The notes beneath the pieces were generated by a model. The model was given only the letters and a program-made list of their open reading frames with translations, searched no databases and had not been told where the DNA came from. Below are positions 45,815-55,176 of a stretch of 64,000 nucleotides of DNA, piece after piece. The stretch lies in the IMG/VR virus record IMGVR_UViG_3300017917_003866, positions 1 through 64,000 of that record. One strand, written 5' to 3'. This DNA is from a virus. Positions within the stretch are counted from its first letter, which is position 1; each line of letters opens with the position of its first letter. A program made the position numbers and the translations under genes.

Positions 45815-48529
45815 ATGCCACAGATTAATATATTAAACATTCTACAGGGAGACAACCAATCCACTATAGTTGACAAATTAAATTATAATTTTGATCAGAT
45901 ACTTAGTGCTGGTGGTGGACCTCAAGGAGCACAGGGATTAATAGGACCAACTGGACCTATCGGACCTCAAGGGCCACAAGGAGTTCAGGGAGCTCAAGGA
46001 CCTTCTGGAACTAAATGGTTTGTTCAAGATGCACAACCAGCATCTGGAGGAATTACTGGATCAAATCCATGGACTTATCCAACCCTCGGAGACTATTGGT
46101 TAGATCCAGATTCAGCAAATCAGGATGTTTATGTATTTACTGCTACTGGATGGGTTAATACTGGATACGGATTAAATGCCGGTGATTTATTTCAAAAAGT
46201 AACCCCTATAAATATAAACGGGGGTGCTACAGCCCAAGCTATTTTAATTGCTGGTGCTACCGCTGATGATAAGAGCTTAGTACTATCAGATTCTTCTGTT
46301 TCTGGATATACACCAGGAGGTACTGCTATAGATAATCTAAATTTTGAGAATTCTAAACTAAAAATAGCAACTAAGGATGATCGAACTAAATTAATAAGTT
46401 TTGGTAGATCAACCTACGATGTAACCCCAGGGGGATCTGGTTCTTCTAGTAGTTCTTATAATCCATACTTTGCTTGGGATTTTTCTTTTAATCCCTCAGG
46501 AGCTTCTGGAGCAGGGGCAGGATTTTATGGAATTAATTTTACTAACCCTAAGGGATCTATAGGTATAGTATCTAATGGTGCAACTGCAGAATCTGGAATA
46601 AATCTTTCAAGTACAAGCGAGATATCTGCAGCATCTACTAATGATAATATATTACTTAAGACCTCTTCGATTAATAAAGGTACTTTTGTAGATGCTAGTA
46701 GCAACGGAGGATTTTTTGAATTTTCTAATCAACCTGCAGGAACCCCTTCAAATTTATCTAATGCACCGATCTTTGCAAATTCTACTGGTTTAGGAGTAGG
46801 TTTGGGTACTGGTCAGTTTAAACAATCTGGAGATGATTCAAGAAGATTGGCAGTTAATGGAAACTTAAGTCTCGGAAAAACAGCTACAACACACACAGGA
46901 AATCTTTTTGTCGGCGATCCATCTGCACCTAATAATAATAAAGGTGTATTATTTGTAGAGGGCCATTCGATGTTTGGATATAATAATCCAACTGGAGATA
47001 ATTCGGGTGGTATACAAACTACTGGACCTGCGGAAAGAAGTGGTAGATATCCACAGCTTTTTGTTACTTCACCTAACTTTGGACCTGGTATACAAATAAA
47101 AACAGGGGGATCTAATTATTCTCCGAGAACTGTTATAGGAGATGGTATATTTGATACTAGTGCTCCTACTAATATAACCTCAGCGGGTACTGGTCCAGAT
47201 ATATCTCAAGAATTTTTTGCTGGAACTGGATACAATTTTTCAGCTAACAAGGCATTGATAAGTTATCATCATAAGATAACTAATGTTTCTAATACTGGAG
47301 TAACAGGACCGGTTTTCTCTATTTCTACTTTTACTAATTCAGGTGTTTATAATCCTACTAGTACTGCTAGAAGAACATTGATACAAACCACCAATTCTAA
47401 TAAGCTTTTAGAAATAATGGCTAATGGTACGGGAGGGACAAACATAATAAATATAGGATTTTCGAATCAGCCTTTATTTAGTTTGTATGGTACTTCTGGA
47501 TCAGCTACAGGAAGTGTTACTATCGGAGCTTCAGCATCGAATTTTCCAGGATTGGCAGGAAGCTTAACATCATTAGCTAATTTCCAATCTGGTAAAGCAA
47601 ACCATAGTTTAGTTGTGACGGGGGTTCAAACCATAGGAACGGTTAGCCCTTTATCTCTATTTAATGTTAATGGATCTGGCTCTGGTGGACTTGTTAGTTC
47701 TGCCAGTCATTTAAAAATATATAGGCAATTATATACAACGACATCAACTAAGGGATCTATTATAAGTGCTGCGGGACCTGGTGTAAATAATTATCCTAAC
47801 GGATTAGAGATAACTTCTCATATACCTGCTTCGGCATCGACGGGTGCAGGATCTCCTAATCAATCGGTAGCGATAGCAGTAGGAGGTAGCAGTCAGATAT
47901 ACAACACCTCGACCGACAGCGATATACCTCTTCCTGCTACAGGATTTTTTGTTAGTAACACTGGACAAAATATAGCAGTTGGTCAGTATATTGATTACGC
48001 TGCTGCTATAGGAGTATCTGGAGCGGGATCGGATGCAGCTATAAGTGCAAAGGGTGCTATTAATGGTATAGGTAATCTTTCTATAAGCGGAACAGGTACT
48101 TTTGGTGGAAATGTTAACGCATCAGGTGGAAACATAACAAACTCCTTAAATGTTGGGGATAGTCTTTTCCAAGGAGGATCTCTAGCATTAAATGCAGGTA
48201 CTATTATAAATGGTATGATAGTGGGAAGAATAATAATTCCAGTAAATGGATCATCTAACCCTACTATAAAAGCAGGATCTGGATTTAGCGCTGTTACGAC
48301 CGCTTCAGGAGCTTCTTTAGCAGCTAGAATTGATTTATCAGCTCCTTTCCCTGGAATAACTCCAGGATCCAATCCCGATGGAGTGGTTGTTTTATGTCAG
48401 GCGATATCTGGAGCCTCCACATCATATTTTTATTGCTCCTCATGGACAGAGGATTCATTTACACTTAGAGGGATTGGATTTAGCTCAGGTAGTGTACAAG
48501 TTCATTTTACGGCTTATGCTGTTTCTTAA
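45815..48529 (+). CDS. Tail fibre with collagen-like Gly-X-Y stretch, 904 aa
   Basis: The N-terminus (I-N-I-L-N-I-L-Q-G-D-N-Q, V-D-K-L-N-Y-N-F-D-Q-I) is a likely attachment segment. Residues about 35-62 are nine or ten Gly-X-Y triplets (G-P-T-G-P-I-G-P-Q-G-P-Q), a collagen-like trimerising stem. Then W-F-V-Q-D-A-Q-P and Y-W-L-D-P-D form a domain often seen in phage fibres after such stems. The long remainder is Gly/Ser/Thr/Asn-rich repeats typical of beta-structured trimeric fibres. No C-terminal chaperone domain was recognised. Receptor-binding role is inferred. Confidence 0.75.
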   Translation: MPQINILNILQGDNQSTIVDKLNYNFDQILSAGGGPQGAQGLIGPTGPIGPQGPQGVQGAQGPSGTKWFVQDAQPASGGITGSNPWTYPTLGDYWLDPDSANQDVYVFTATGWVNTGYGLNAGDLFQKVTPININGGATAQAILIAGATADDKSLVLSDSSVSGYTPGGTAIDNLNFENSKLKIATKDDRTKLISFGRSTYDVTPGGSGSSSSSYNPYFAWDFSFNPSGASGAGAGFYGINFTNPKGSIGIVSNGATAESGINLSSTSEISAASTNDNILLKTSSINKGTFVDASSNGGFFEFSNQPAGTPSNLSNAPIFANSTGLGVGLGTGQFKQSGDDSRRLAVNGNLSLGKTATTHTGNLFVGDPSAPNNNKGVLFVEGHSMFGYNNPTGDNSGGIQTTGPAERSGRYPQLFVTSPNFGPGIQIKTGGSNYSPRTVIGDGIFDTSAPTNITSAGTGPDISQEFFAGTGYNFSANKALISYHHKITNVSNTGVTGPVFSISTFTNSGVYNPTSTARRTLIQTTNSNKLLEIMANGTGGTNIINIGFSNQPLFSLYGTSGSATGSVTIGASASNFPGLAGSLTSLANFQSGKANHSLVVTGVQTIGTVSPLSLFNVNGSGSGGLVSSASHLKIYRQLYTTTSTKGSIISAAGPGVNNYPNGLEITSHIPASASTGAGSPNQSVAIAVGGSSQIYNTSTDSDIPLPATGFFVSNTGQNIAVGQYIDYAAAIGVSGAGSDAAISAKGAINGIGNLSISGTGTFGGNVNASGGNITNSLNVGDSLFQGGSLALNAGTIINGMIVGRIIIPVNGSSNPTIKAGSGFSAVTTASGASLAARIDLSAPFPGITPGSNPDGVVVLCQAISGASTSYFYCSSWTEDSFTLRGIGFSSGSVQVHFTAYAVS

Positions 48530-48546
48530 AAATAAAAATATAAAAA

Positions 48547-48753
48547 TTGGATAAAAATTGGTTCATACAAAAATACTCTGATATACATTCTGATTTGAAT
48601 AAATTAGAAACCGAAATAGAGGAGCATTTAAAAAATAAAAAAGATCTTATATCAGAAGATAAAAAGCTGGAAGATCTAAAAAGAAGAACTATAGAAACTA
48701 TAGATCTTCTAAATAAAACAAGAGAAGATGAAAGAAGAATCTTTAATTACTAA
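48547..48753 (+). CDS. Small coiled-coil protein, 68 aa (TTG start)
   Basis: TTG at 48547 opens M-D-K-N-W-F-I-Q-K-Y. Nearly the whole protein is a charged heptad-rich helix (L-N-K-L-E-T-E-I-E-E-H-L). No membrane segment. Its end overlaps the membrane-anchored gene that follows by 26 bases, which suggests coupled translation and a possible partnership through coiled coils. Confidence 0.55.
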   Translation: MDKNWFIQKYSDIHSDLNKLETEIEEHLKNKKDLISEDKKLEDLKRRTIETIDLLNKTREDERRIFNY

Positions 48754-49525
48754 ATTTTCAAAAAGAAAAGATATTTTACTTATAGCAGTGATAGCTATTC
48801 TTTGTTTATTGCTGTTTAGACAGTGTGATAGCAACTTAGATCTTAAATCCCAGATTGAGATACAGAATATGAATTTAGATGCGTTAAAAGACACAGTACG
48901 CATACAAAAGAATAAAGCTGGAGAAGCAACTTACGTCAGAAAAACCCTTTTAGCTGATAAGAAAAGCTTGGAGAAATTGAATAAAGATTTAAAGGATGAG
49001 CTTGATAAACAAAAAGGTAAAGTAATAGTGATTGAAAGAGTTGTAACAGAAACTAAAGTAGACACACAATATGTTAATAATTATTTAAGCTCTTATGGCA
49101 ATAATAAGTTTAGTTTAGATTGGAAATATGATTCAACATTCTCTGTCAACAATTACAGAAAGTTTTCTGGTAAGAGCTTCTTTATTGTTGATACTATAAA
49201 TAATAAAGTCTTACCTGGTATTACTAGAATAGATCAGGATGAAATGGGATTCTCTTTTGTTACTGGACTTAGAGAAAAAGATAAAGCTCTAGAAATTTTT
49301 GTAACTCCAAAATATCCAGGAATGACAGTTACCCAAATAGAAGGAGCTGTTATAGATCCTTATAAATCTGAGGTTCTTAAGAAAATGTTTCCTAATAAGA
49401 AATTTTCAGTTGGACCTTATGTAGGTGTAGGTATAGGAGCTGGTGTAGGTCTAAATGGAAGTCCTATATTTGGTCCAGTTTTCAATATAGGGGTAGGTCT
49501 TCAATATTCTATCATTAAATTCTAA
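48728..49525 (+). CDS. Membrane-anchored coiled-coil protein, spanin-like candidate, 265 aa
   Basis: One N-terminal membrane segment (about 16-30, I-L-L-I-A-V-I-A-I-L-C-L-L-L-F) follows basic residues, so the body is probably outside the inner membrane. A coiled coil spans about 35-110. The end (230-265) is glycine-rich with alternating strands (G-P-Y-V-G-V-G-I-G-A-G-V-G) and a terminal Phe, as in outer-membrane beta hairpins. Cys33 is not in a good lipobox. Inner-membrane anchor, periplasmic coil and outer-membrane-like end fit a unimolecular spanin, but a virion role is equally possible because it sits among fibre genes. Confidence 0.5.
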   Translation: MKEESLITKFSKRKDILLIAVIAILCLLLFRQCDSNLDLKSQIEIQNMNLDALKDTVRIQKNKAGEATYVRKTLLADKKSLEKLNKDLKDELDKQKGKVIVIERVVTETKVDTQYVNNYLSSYGNNKFSLDWKYDSTFSVNNYRKFSGKSFFIVDTINNKVLPGITRIDQDEMGFSFVTGLREKDKALEIFVTPKYPGMTVTQIEGAVIDPYKSEVLKKMFPNKKFSVGPYVGVGIGAGVGLNGSPIFGPVFNIGVGLQYSIIKF

Positions 49526-49538
49526 GGGATATATAAAT
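49526..49538 (+). promoter_or_regulatory. GGGATATATAAAT box, candidate late promoter
   Basis: An exact GATATATA box in the 14-base gap before the next virion gene, overlapping the region where a ribosome-binding site would sit. Confidence 0.45.
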
Positions 49539-49539
49539 C

Positions 49540-51867
49540 ATGGCTTACACATCTACAGAAAGATTCATAAAATTTGGTAGTTATCTACTAATGGAGTATG
49601 ACTATACTACTGCTCCAACACCTGAGCTTTATTACGTAAATACAGGTAATCCTGCAATAGGATTTGAGAAAATAGTCAATGGATACTTTAATAATTCTGT
49701 ACAGATATTAAATAATCCAGCAGCAGAATCCACAACAGGAAACGTAAGAGATCTGAGTGTTGTACAGATAGACAAGAATAGATTTGTAACTCTAGATCAA
49801 GATTATCTTGTTCCTTATTTAGATACAGATTCGAAATTAACTCCGGTAAATAATCTTCCGGTAGTTTTCCCTTCAAATATCGGAGTTTATTATGATACGA
49901 TAAAATTCCATATAGTAGCAGGATACAATTTCGAGAATATAGATGGTATTATATTAAAAGGAGAATTTCAAGAAAGGACCGGGAAAAAAGCAACTATCTT
50001 TCAAAGATTAATAACAAAATCTGATACATCTTCGGTAGTTCTTAATCCTAATCCTATTTATTTAGGAGGTGCTCTTTATGATCACTATATAGAGATTAAG
50101 ATCCCTGCTTATGCTAATATGGTTTATGAATTTGATATATTAGCAAACACACCAGCACAAGCTAGTACTTTAGCAGCTAAAATATCTTCAGACGGAAACG
50201 GATTTCTAAAAGACGCACCGGTAAATATAAGCTTATATGAAATAACCCAGAGTCTACTTAAAAATGGATACGAGAATTATATAGCTCAGTCTAGAAATTC
50301 TTTGTCTGTAATACCTAAGGATAATTTTTCATCTTTATCTGCAGTAATACAACAGAATCAATTTTACAATTACTTAGAATTTTATCCAACTTGGGATGGA
50401 AACTTCTTAGAAGATTTCTTAAATGCTGAAGGTAAGGTAGGAAATGTTTATTATGTAATAAATGAAATAGAAGTAAAAGAACAAGTTGGATTATCATATA
50501 TTACAACGTACAATTTTACTAGTACACAAACACAGGATTTTAATGCCCCTAGCATATTTAGACCTGTCCTTATAAATCCTTTAACTACATCATTCTTGGT
50601 TAATTATACTATGAGACTAGTTAACAAAGGAAATCAGAATCAGATAATTAGAAGATCTTCTTTTAGCTCTTTTGACGTAAACAAATATGGAAGAGAAAAT
50701 AACATTATATCACTTACAACTGGTGCTTACTCACAGAAGGTTTATAATAAGATAGTACAAGCACCAAATGTTATATCAGGTGGCGTTATTCCTAATCCAG
50801 CAACTCCTATCGAGAAGAGAATACCTGTATTTTACAAGGATAACAATATCTCAATAACAAAAGAAACATTGGTTGTTGATAAAAATGGAAATTTAATATC
50901 TGAGACATCCGTTCCTGGAGCAACTCAAATATTCGGACAGGGTAAAGCAAAAATAGTCGTGGATCCTTTTGACAACTTCTATAAGTTTACTGTCTATAAT
51001 TATAAAGAGGGTACTTCGCCAGAAATATTAGATCTTGGAACTTCACTTAGCTATTTTATAGTTTTTCTAGATAGCAGTGGTCAGAGTGTAAGAGTTGAAA
51101 ATATAAAAAATAAGAATGCGGTATCCAATCCTTCTGCAGGACAAATAGCATTTAAAGTAGTAGATACTAATTCCAAAAAGATACTAGGATTTATCTCTAG
51201 GGATTTTTATATTATAACAAAAACACAAGACGGAACAGAGACTAAATTATATTCAGGATCTTGGGAGACACAAGCTGAATATGTAGCAAGAACAACGGTA
51301 ACTACGACTACAACATCTGCTACTGGAGTTACTGGAGCAGCGGTTGTTACAACTACAGAAGTTGCAGTTACAGGAGCAAGTGGATCTACTGGAGCTAGTA
51401 TAAATAAAGGTAATCAGATAGCTTCTAAAGTTCCTTTAACTAAAGTTATAAAAAATATTAAGCCTTATACATTAGGAAGCAGTTCTATCCTGAGTGTTAA
51501 ACCTGCATCAATGCTTAACACAACGGGAGGATTTGTAAAAACCGGTAAAGGGGAAAGTACTACTCCTTTAAAAAGTAGTAGTCAAGTTAACAATATAAAC
51601 ATAGATGCTTTAGCAGATTCTATCTCCGGAAGAGAATCCCAAGGATTGGATGTACAAAAAGTAGTTAACTATTACTTTACACCTGGAGCACCTGGATCTA
51701 ATCTATTTAAAGGACTTAAAGCAAGCCAGTTCTTAACTGCAGCTCTTCAGGTCCATCCTAAATTAGAAAATGGAGCATTTGATAAAAAATATATACAATA
51801 TTGTAATGCTTTAGGATTCCCTGTTACTGATAATCCTAATTCGGCAAAAAATAATCCTAATAAATGA
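49540..51867 (+). CDS. Virion protein, 775 aa, with Thr/Gly low-complexity segment
   Basis: Family unknown. Residues 1-560 appear to be several beta domains (F-I-K-F-G-S-Y-L-L-M-E-Y, F-V-T-L-D-Q-D-Y). Residues about 585-625 are low-complexity Thr/Ala/Gly/Val (T-T-T-T-S-A-T-G-V-T-G-A), probably a flexible linker. The last 80 residues form a separate small domain (V-Q-K-V-V-N-Y-Y-F-T-P-G, F-L-T-A-A-L-Q-V-H-P). The stop overlaps the next start as ATGA. Fibre or baseplate role is inferred from neighbours. Confidence 0.55.
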   Translation: MAYTSTERFIKFGSYLLMEYDYTTAPTPELYYVNTGNPAIGFEKIVNGYFNNSVQILNNPAAESTTGNVRDLSVVQIDKNRFVTLDQDYLVPYLDTDSKLTPVNNLPVVFPSNIGVYYDTIKFHIVAGYNFENIDGIILKGEFQERTGKKATIFQRLITKSDTSSVVLNPNPIYLGGALYDHYIEIKIPAYANMVYEFDILANTPAQASTLAAKISSDGNGFLKDAPVNISLYEITQSLLKNGYENYIAQSRNSLSVIPKDNFSSLSAVIQQNQFYNYLEFYPTWDGNFLEDFLNAEGKVGNVYYVINEIEVKEQVGLSYITTYNFTSTQTQDFNAPSIFRPVLINPLTTSFLVNYTMRLVNKGNQNQIIRRSSFSSFDVNKYGRENNIISLTTGAYSQKVYNKIVQAPNVISGGVIPNPATPIEKRIPVFYKDNNISITKETLVVDKNGNLISETSVPGATQIFGQGKAKIVVDPFDNFYKFTVYNYKEGTSPEILDLGTSLSYFIVFLDSSGQSVRVENIKNKNAVSNPSAGQIAFKVVDTNSKKILGFISRDFYIITKTQDGTETKLYSGSWETQAEYVARTTVTTTTTSATGVTGAAVVTTTEVAVTGASGSTGASINKGNQIASKVPLTKVIKNIKPYTLGSSSILSVKPASMLNTTGGFVKTGKGESTTPLKSSSQVNNINIDALADSISGRESQGLDVQKVVNYYFTPGAPGSNLFKGLKASQFLTAALQVHPKLENGAFDKKYIQYCNALGFPVTDNPNSAKNNPNK

Positions 51868-52415
51868 TTTTAAATGCCAGGCAGAACGGCTTTATATTTA
51901 ACTTCCCAAAGGGATTTATTATACCAGAGGTCGTTCAGAAATATGAAAAATATATCAATAGGATGCCAATTCCTTATGATACTGTAGATACTTTTATAAA
52001 CTCTACTATACAGCAGGTAAATTTTCCTACGCTGAGAACTATAGATAGCGTTGAGCAAATAAGACCCGGTGGTTTTAAGCAGTCTTATAAAAGTGCTACA
52101 ACTCTTCAAAATTTAATTCAAAGGGATTTTACAGTCACTTTTAAATTAGGTGAGGGTTTTATAAACTATTGGGTCCTTTATGAAAATATAATAAAATTCT
52201 TAGATTTCCAGAATCCTAACGAGTACCTTCCGGACTTTAGATTACTAATGCTAGATAATGATGGTGTAGTTATGACTAGTGTTCTTTTACAACAGCCGAT
52301 ATATACATCACTGTCGGAGATACAATTAAACTATGCTAGTACTACTCCGCAATTTTCAACATTCAGCATAGGATTTAAATGTAATTATGTTAATGTCAAA
52401 CTTGAAATTGGATAG
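51864..52415 (+). CDS. Virion protein, 183 aa, possible tail-tube-fold protein
   Basis: Family not certain. The pattern I-Q-Q-V-N-F-P, then R-D-F-T-V-T-F-K-L, then Y-W-V-L-Y-E-N-I-I-K-F, then F-R-L-L-M-L-D-N-D-G and a final long strand F-S-T-F-S-I-G-F-K-C resembles the tube-fold proteins of contractile tails (gp19/gp48/gp54 types). The size is about that of a tube subunit. ATGA overlap with the upstream gene and a 29-base overlap with the downstream RuvC-like gene show tight coupling. It is the last structural gene before the replication block. Confidence 0.45.
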   Translation: MILNARQNGFIFNFPKGFIIPEVVQKYEKYINRMPIPYDTVDTFINSTIQQVNFPTLRTIDSVEQIRPGGFKQSYKSATTLQNLIQRDFTVTFKLGEGFINYWVLYENIIKFLDFQNPNEYLPDFRLLMLDNDGVVMTSVLLQQPIYTSLSEIQLNYASTTPQFSTFSIGFKCNYVNVKLEIG

Positions 52416-53088
52416 GATAATAGGAATAGATTTCTCTTTAAATAGTCCAGGCTTTTGTATTTTAGAATCTGATAGCTGTAAATGGATTAGTCTACATCGA
52501 ACAAAAAACATAATAGACAAGATGTTAAAAAAGGAGGGATCTCCTTTTAAAATCCTAAATGATAATTCTAGCGTAGACATAAATATTATAGAGAAGAAGG
52601 AATTCAAAGGCGAATATCACATAATAGAAAGGGATAAAATAGTTAATGCTGTTTATTTTTCAGAGGTAGTTATGGATCTATTAAATCCTTATTTAGATGG
52701 AAGCACCATAGTAGGAATGGAAGGATTATCTTTTGGATCTTCTGGTAATTCTTTAATTGATATCTCAATGACCACAGCATTAGTTAGATCATCTATAATT
52801 AAAAAGATAGATCCTAATAATTTTTTTGTTCTGTCCCCTACTACAATTAAAAAATATGCTCTAAAAGGCAATTCAAAAAAAGACGAGCTTTATAATACAT
52901 TAATAGAAAAAAGAATAGAAGATAATAGGCTTAAGCCATTTTTAAACGTTTTAAAAGAATATAGGGATTCATGGATTAAAGGATCTAACAAAGTTGAGGG
53001 TCCTTGTTCTGACTTAGTTGATGCAACATGGATATCTTTATTCGTTGAGGAGAATTTAGAGAAACTTTTACTTGGTAAGAAGGTATAA
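52387..53088 (+). CDS. RuvC-like Holliday-junction resolvase
   Basis: RNase-H-fold nuclease with the four acidic positions of RuvC: D15 in G-I-D-F-S-L-N-S-P-G, E112 in G-M-E-G-L-S-F-G, and D209/D212 in S-D-L-V-D-A. The segment S-P-T-T-I-K-K-Y-A-L-K-G-N-S-K-K-D-E (150-167) matches RuvC's Lys-rich DNA-contact loop. Length is 233 versus about 170 in bacterial RuvC; an insertion at about 35-85 explains the difference. It probably resolves branched DNA before packaging, the job of endonuclease VII in T4. Two starts, 52387 and 52393, are possible. Confidence 0.78.
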   Translation: MLMSNLKLDRIIGIDFSLNSPGFCILESDSCKWISLHRTKNIIDKMLKKEGSPFKILNDNSSVDINIIEKKEFKGEYHIIERDKIVNAVYFSEVVMDLLNPYLDGSTIVGMEGLSFGSSGNSLIDISMTTALVRSSIIKKIDPNNFFVLSPTTIKKYALKGNSKKDELYNTLIEKRIEDNRLKPFLNVLKEYRDSWIKGSNKVEGPCSDLVDATWISLFVEENLEKLLLGKKV

Positions 53089-53128
53089 GTATTAAATAAT
53101 AAGTAATAATTTAAATAATTTAAGAATC
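53089..53128 (+). promoter_or_regulatory. AT-only leader upstream of SSB gene
   Basis: The 40 bases before the gp32-like ATG are almost entirely A and T with no GATATATA box and no obvious hairpin. In T4, gp32 represses its own mRNA by binding an unstructured AT-rich leader; this region is a natural candidate for the same control. Confidence 0.35.
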
Positions 53129-54088
53129 ATGGAAGAAAATTTTGACATTTTTAATCTGGACAATGAGGCATTTGTTAAACAAGAAGTTAAAAGAGATGAG
53201 GATGAGTTTATCTATAAACCTTATCCTGAATTAGGAAAAGATGGTGTTTATAAATCTTTGGTTAGATTTTTACCAAACATCACTAATCCAAAAAAATCAA
53301 AAATTCACCAATATTATGTTTGGTTGAAAGATCCAGTAGATGGTGCAAATCACAAAGCTATTTGTCCTTCTACAGTAGGTAAGAAATCAGTTCTTAAAGA
53401 CCTATACTGGAAGCTAAAAAATTCTGCTTCTGCTAAAGATCAGGAAATTTCTAAAGCTTTCTCAAGAAAAGAAGATTTCTATTCATTAATTCAAGTAGTT
53501 AAAGATGCTAATAGACCTGATTTAGAAGGGAAAATTATGATCTTTAAATTCGGTCGAAAAGTTAATGATATGATCGAACAACAAATTAAACCAGAATTCG
53601 GTAATCCTTCTAACCCTTACGATTTATTCGAAGGTAAAAACTTTGGTATTCAAGTTAGAAAGGTTGGAGAATGGAACAACTATGACCTTTGTCAATTTGT
53701 TGGAGATAAAATGCCAATAATGATTAACGGGGAAGCGGTTGAAAAAACTGAAGAAGGTAGAGAAATAGTAACAAAATATCTAAAGACTGGACCTCTAGAT
53801 TTAGATAAGTATGATTACAACGATTGGAGTGACGAAGAGACTGAAAAGATCATGAGAATTATTAGAAACACTATTCCTGACGGAAGAATGGTTTCTGAAA
53901 TTATCGGTTCTAGTGTAGATTCTAAATCTTCTCCTGCAACTTCTGTTGAGGATTTTTACGAGCAAGCTAATACCTCACAGACTACCGGATATGCTGAAGA
54001 CGAAGAGACTTCTGCTCCTTCCAAACCAGCTAAAACCGCTACTAAAAAATCAGCACCATCTTTGGACGATCTTTATAATGATCTATAA
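53129..54088 (+). CDS. gp32: Single-stranded DNA-binding protein, gp32-like
   Basis: Residues about 30-230 match the T4 gp32 core: V-Y-K-S-L-V-R-F-L-P-N near 40, V-W-L-K-D-P near 64, and K-I-M-I-F-K-F-G-R-K-V-N-D near 135, followed by F-G-I-Q-V-R-K-V-G-E-W-N-N-Y. The acidic tail ends L-D-D-L-Y-N-D-L after an Ala/Lys/Pro linker, as in gp32, and would recruit partners. Only two cysteines exist in the whole protein, so the zinc site of T4 gp32 (His plus three Cys) is missing. Length (319) is close to T4's 301. It leads the primase, UvsY and UvsW genes. Confidence 0.85.
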   Translation: MEENFDIFNLDNEAFVKQEVKRDEDEFIYKPYPELGKDGVYKSLVRFLPNITNPKKSKIHQYYVWLKDPVDGANHKAICPSTVGKKSVLKDLYWKLKNSASAKDQEISKAFSRKEDFYSLIQVVKDANRPDLEGKIMIFKFGRKVNDMIEQQIKPEFGNPSNPYDLFEGKNFGIQVRKVGEWNNYDLCQFVGDKMPIMINGEAVEKTEEGREIVTKYLKTGPLDLDKYDYNDWSDEETEKIMRIIRNTIPDGRMVSEIIGSSVDSKSSPATSVEDFYEQANTSQTTGYAEDEETSAPSKPAKTATKKSAPSLDDLYNDL

Positions 54089-54102
54089 AAAAATAGATTA
54101 TT

Positions 54103-55176
54103 ATGGAAACAAAGGATATAAGTGGACTATCTGTAGATAGGGTAAAAGGAATAGTATCTTCCGCTCTACTTAAGTTCTTTGGAAATGATCCTCAAAGATT
54201 AAAAATCTACCAAGGGGGCAACAGATTAAACTTCTGTTGCCCTTATTGTGGAGATTCGAAAGATCCAAAGAAAAAGAGAGGAAACCTATACACAGACACA
54301 TTAACGTATAAATGCTATAACGGAGGATGTGGAGTTTTTAAAAATTTAAATCAATTTACAAGGGATTTTGAAATCCAATCGATGCTAACTTCTGACGAGA
54401 TATCAGAGATAGCAACAATTTCTAGAGATTCTACAATAAGGAAAAAAATAAGGAACTCTTTGGATTATTTCTTCGCAGAAAATTATAAAGACATATTAAT
54501 TGACAGGGAAGAATTTAAAGAAAAATTAGGTCTAATAGAATTAGAAGGAACATACGGAGAAAAATGGTTAAAAGAAAGAAATCATTTTCCCGATTCTAAG
54601 TTCTTGTGGGATCCTTACAGAAGGAATCTTTATCTTTTAAACCTTTCAGGAGACGAGAAAAAAATCCTAGGAATACAAATACGGCCAGTAGTTAAAAAGA
54701 ATGGAGGTAGCAAATACTATACATATAAGTTAAGTGGTATTTATAAAAATCTATTAAAGATAACAGATTCGGAGATTATATTAAAGGCAGAGGAAGTAGA
54801 TCCTATATCAAATGTATTCGGATTTTCAACAGTTGACCTAGATAGTATGATTACGACTTTCGAAGGTCCTTTAGATGCTTGGCTTTGTCCTAATTCCATA
54901 GCTCTCTGTTCTATAAACAATCCATTCCCTTTTGAAGTTACAAATAAAAGATGGATGTTAGATGGGGATGATGTTGGTAGACAAAAAGCTAGAGAATTTC
55001 TAGAGAATGGGGAACAGGTTTTTCTTTGGGGTAGATTTATAAAAGAATGTGATTTACCAGAAAGAGATAAATGGGATCTTAATGATGTTGTTAATTACGT
55101 TAGATCCACTGGAAAGAAGATAAAGAGACTTGATAATTTCTTTTCTTCCGACAAATGGGATATTATAGATGTATGA
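54103..55176 (+). CDS. DNA primase with zinc ribbon and TOPRIM domain
   Basis: An N-terminal zinc ribbon uses C46/C49 and C71/C76 (C-P-Y-C and C-Y-N-G-G-C). The TOPRIM catalytic residues are E254 in T-F-E-G-P-L-D-A and D287/D289 in L-D-G-D-D-V-G. Together these are the DnaG-type primase layout, shared with T4 gp61. At 357 residues it is close to gp61 (342). It would make RNA primers for lagging-strand synthesis with a replicative helicase that is not in the window. It follows the SSB gene by 14 bases and overlaps the next gene as ATGA. Confidence 0.85.
   Translation: METKDISGLSVDRVKGIVSSALLKFFGNDPQRLKIYQGGNRLNFCCPYCGDSKDPKKKRGNLYTDTLTYKCYNGGCGVFKNLNQFTRDFEIQSMLTSDEISEIATISRDSTIRKKIRNSLDYFFAENYKDILIDREEFKEKLGLIELEGTYGEKWLKERNHFPDSKFLWDPYRRNLYLLNLSGDEKKILGIQIRPVVKKNGGSKYYTYKLSGIYKNLLKITDSEIILKAEEVDPISNVFGFSTVDLDSMITTFEGPLDAWLCPNSIALCSINNPFPFEVTNKRWMLDGDDVGRQKAREFLENGEQVFLWGRFIKECDLPERDKWDLNDVVNYVRSTGKKIKRLDNFFSSDKWDIIDV

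Noticed and set aside
47995-48372. 125-codon minus-strand frame
   Set aside because: Antisense of the Gly/Ala/Ser repeats of the collagen-like fibre, which naturally read as Pro/Ala/Ile on the other strand.
53946-54140. 64-codon plus-strand frame bridging SSB and primase
   Set aside because: Out-of-frame reading of the SSB tail; no independent signal and it would overlap both genes.
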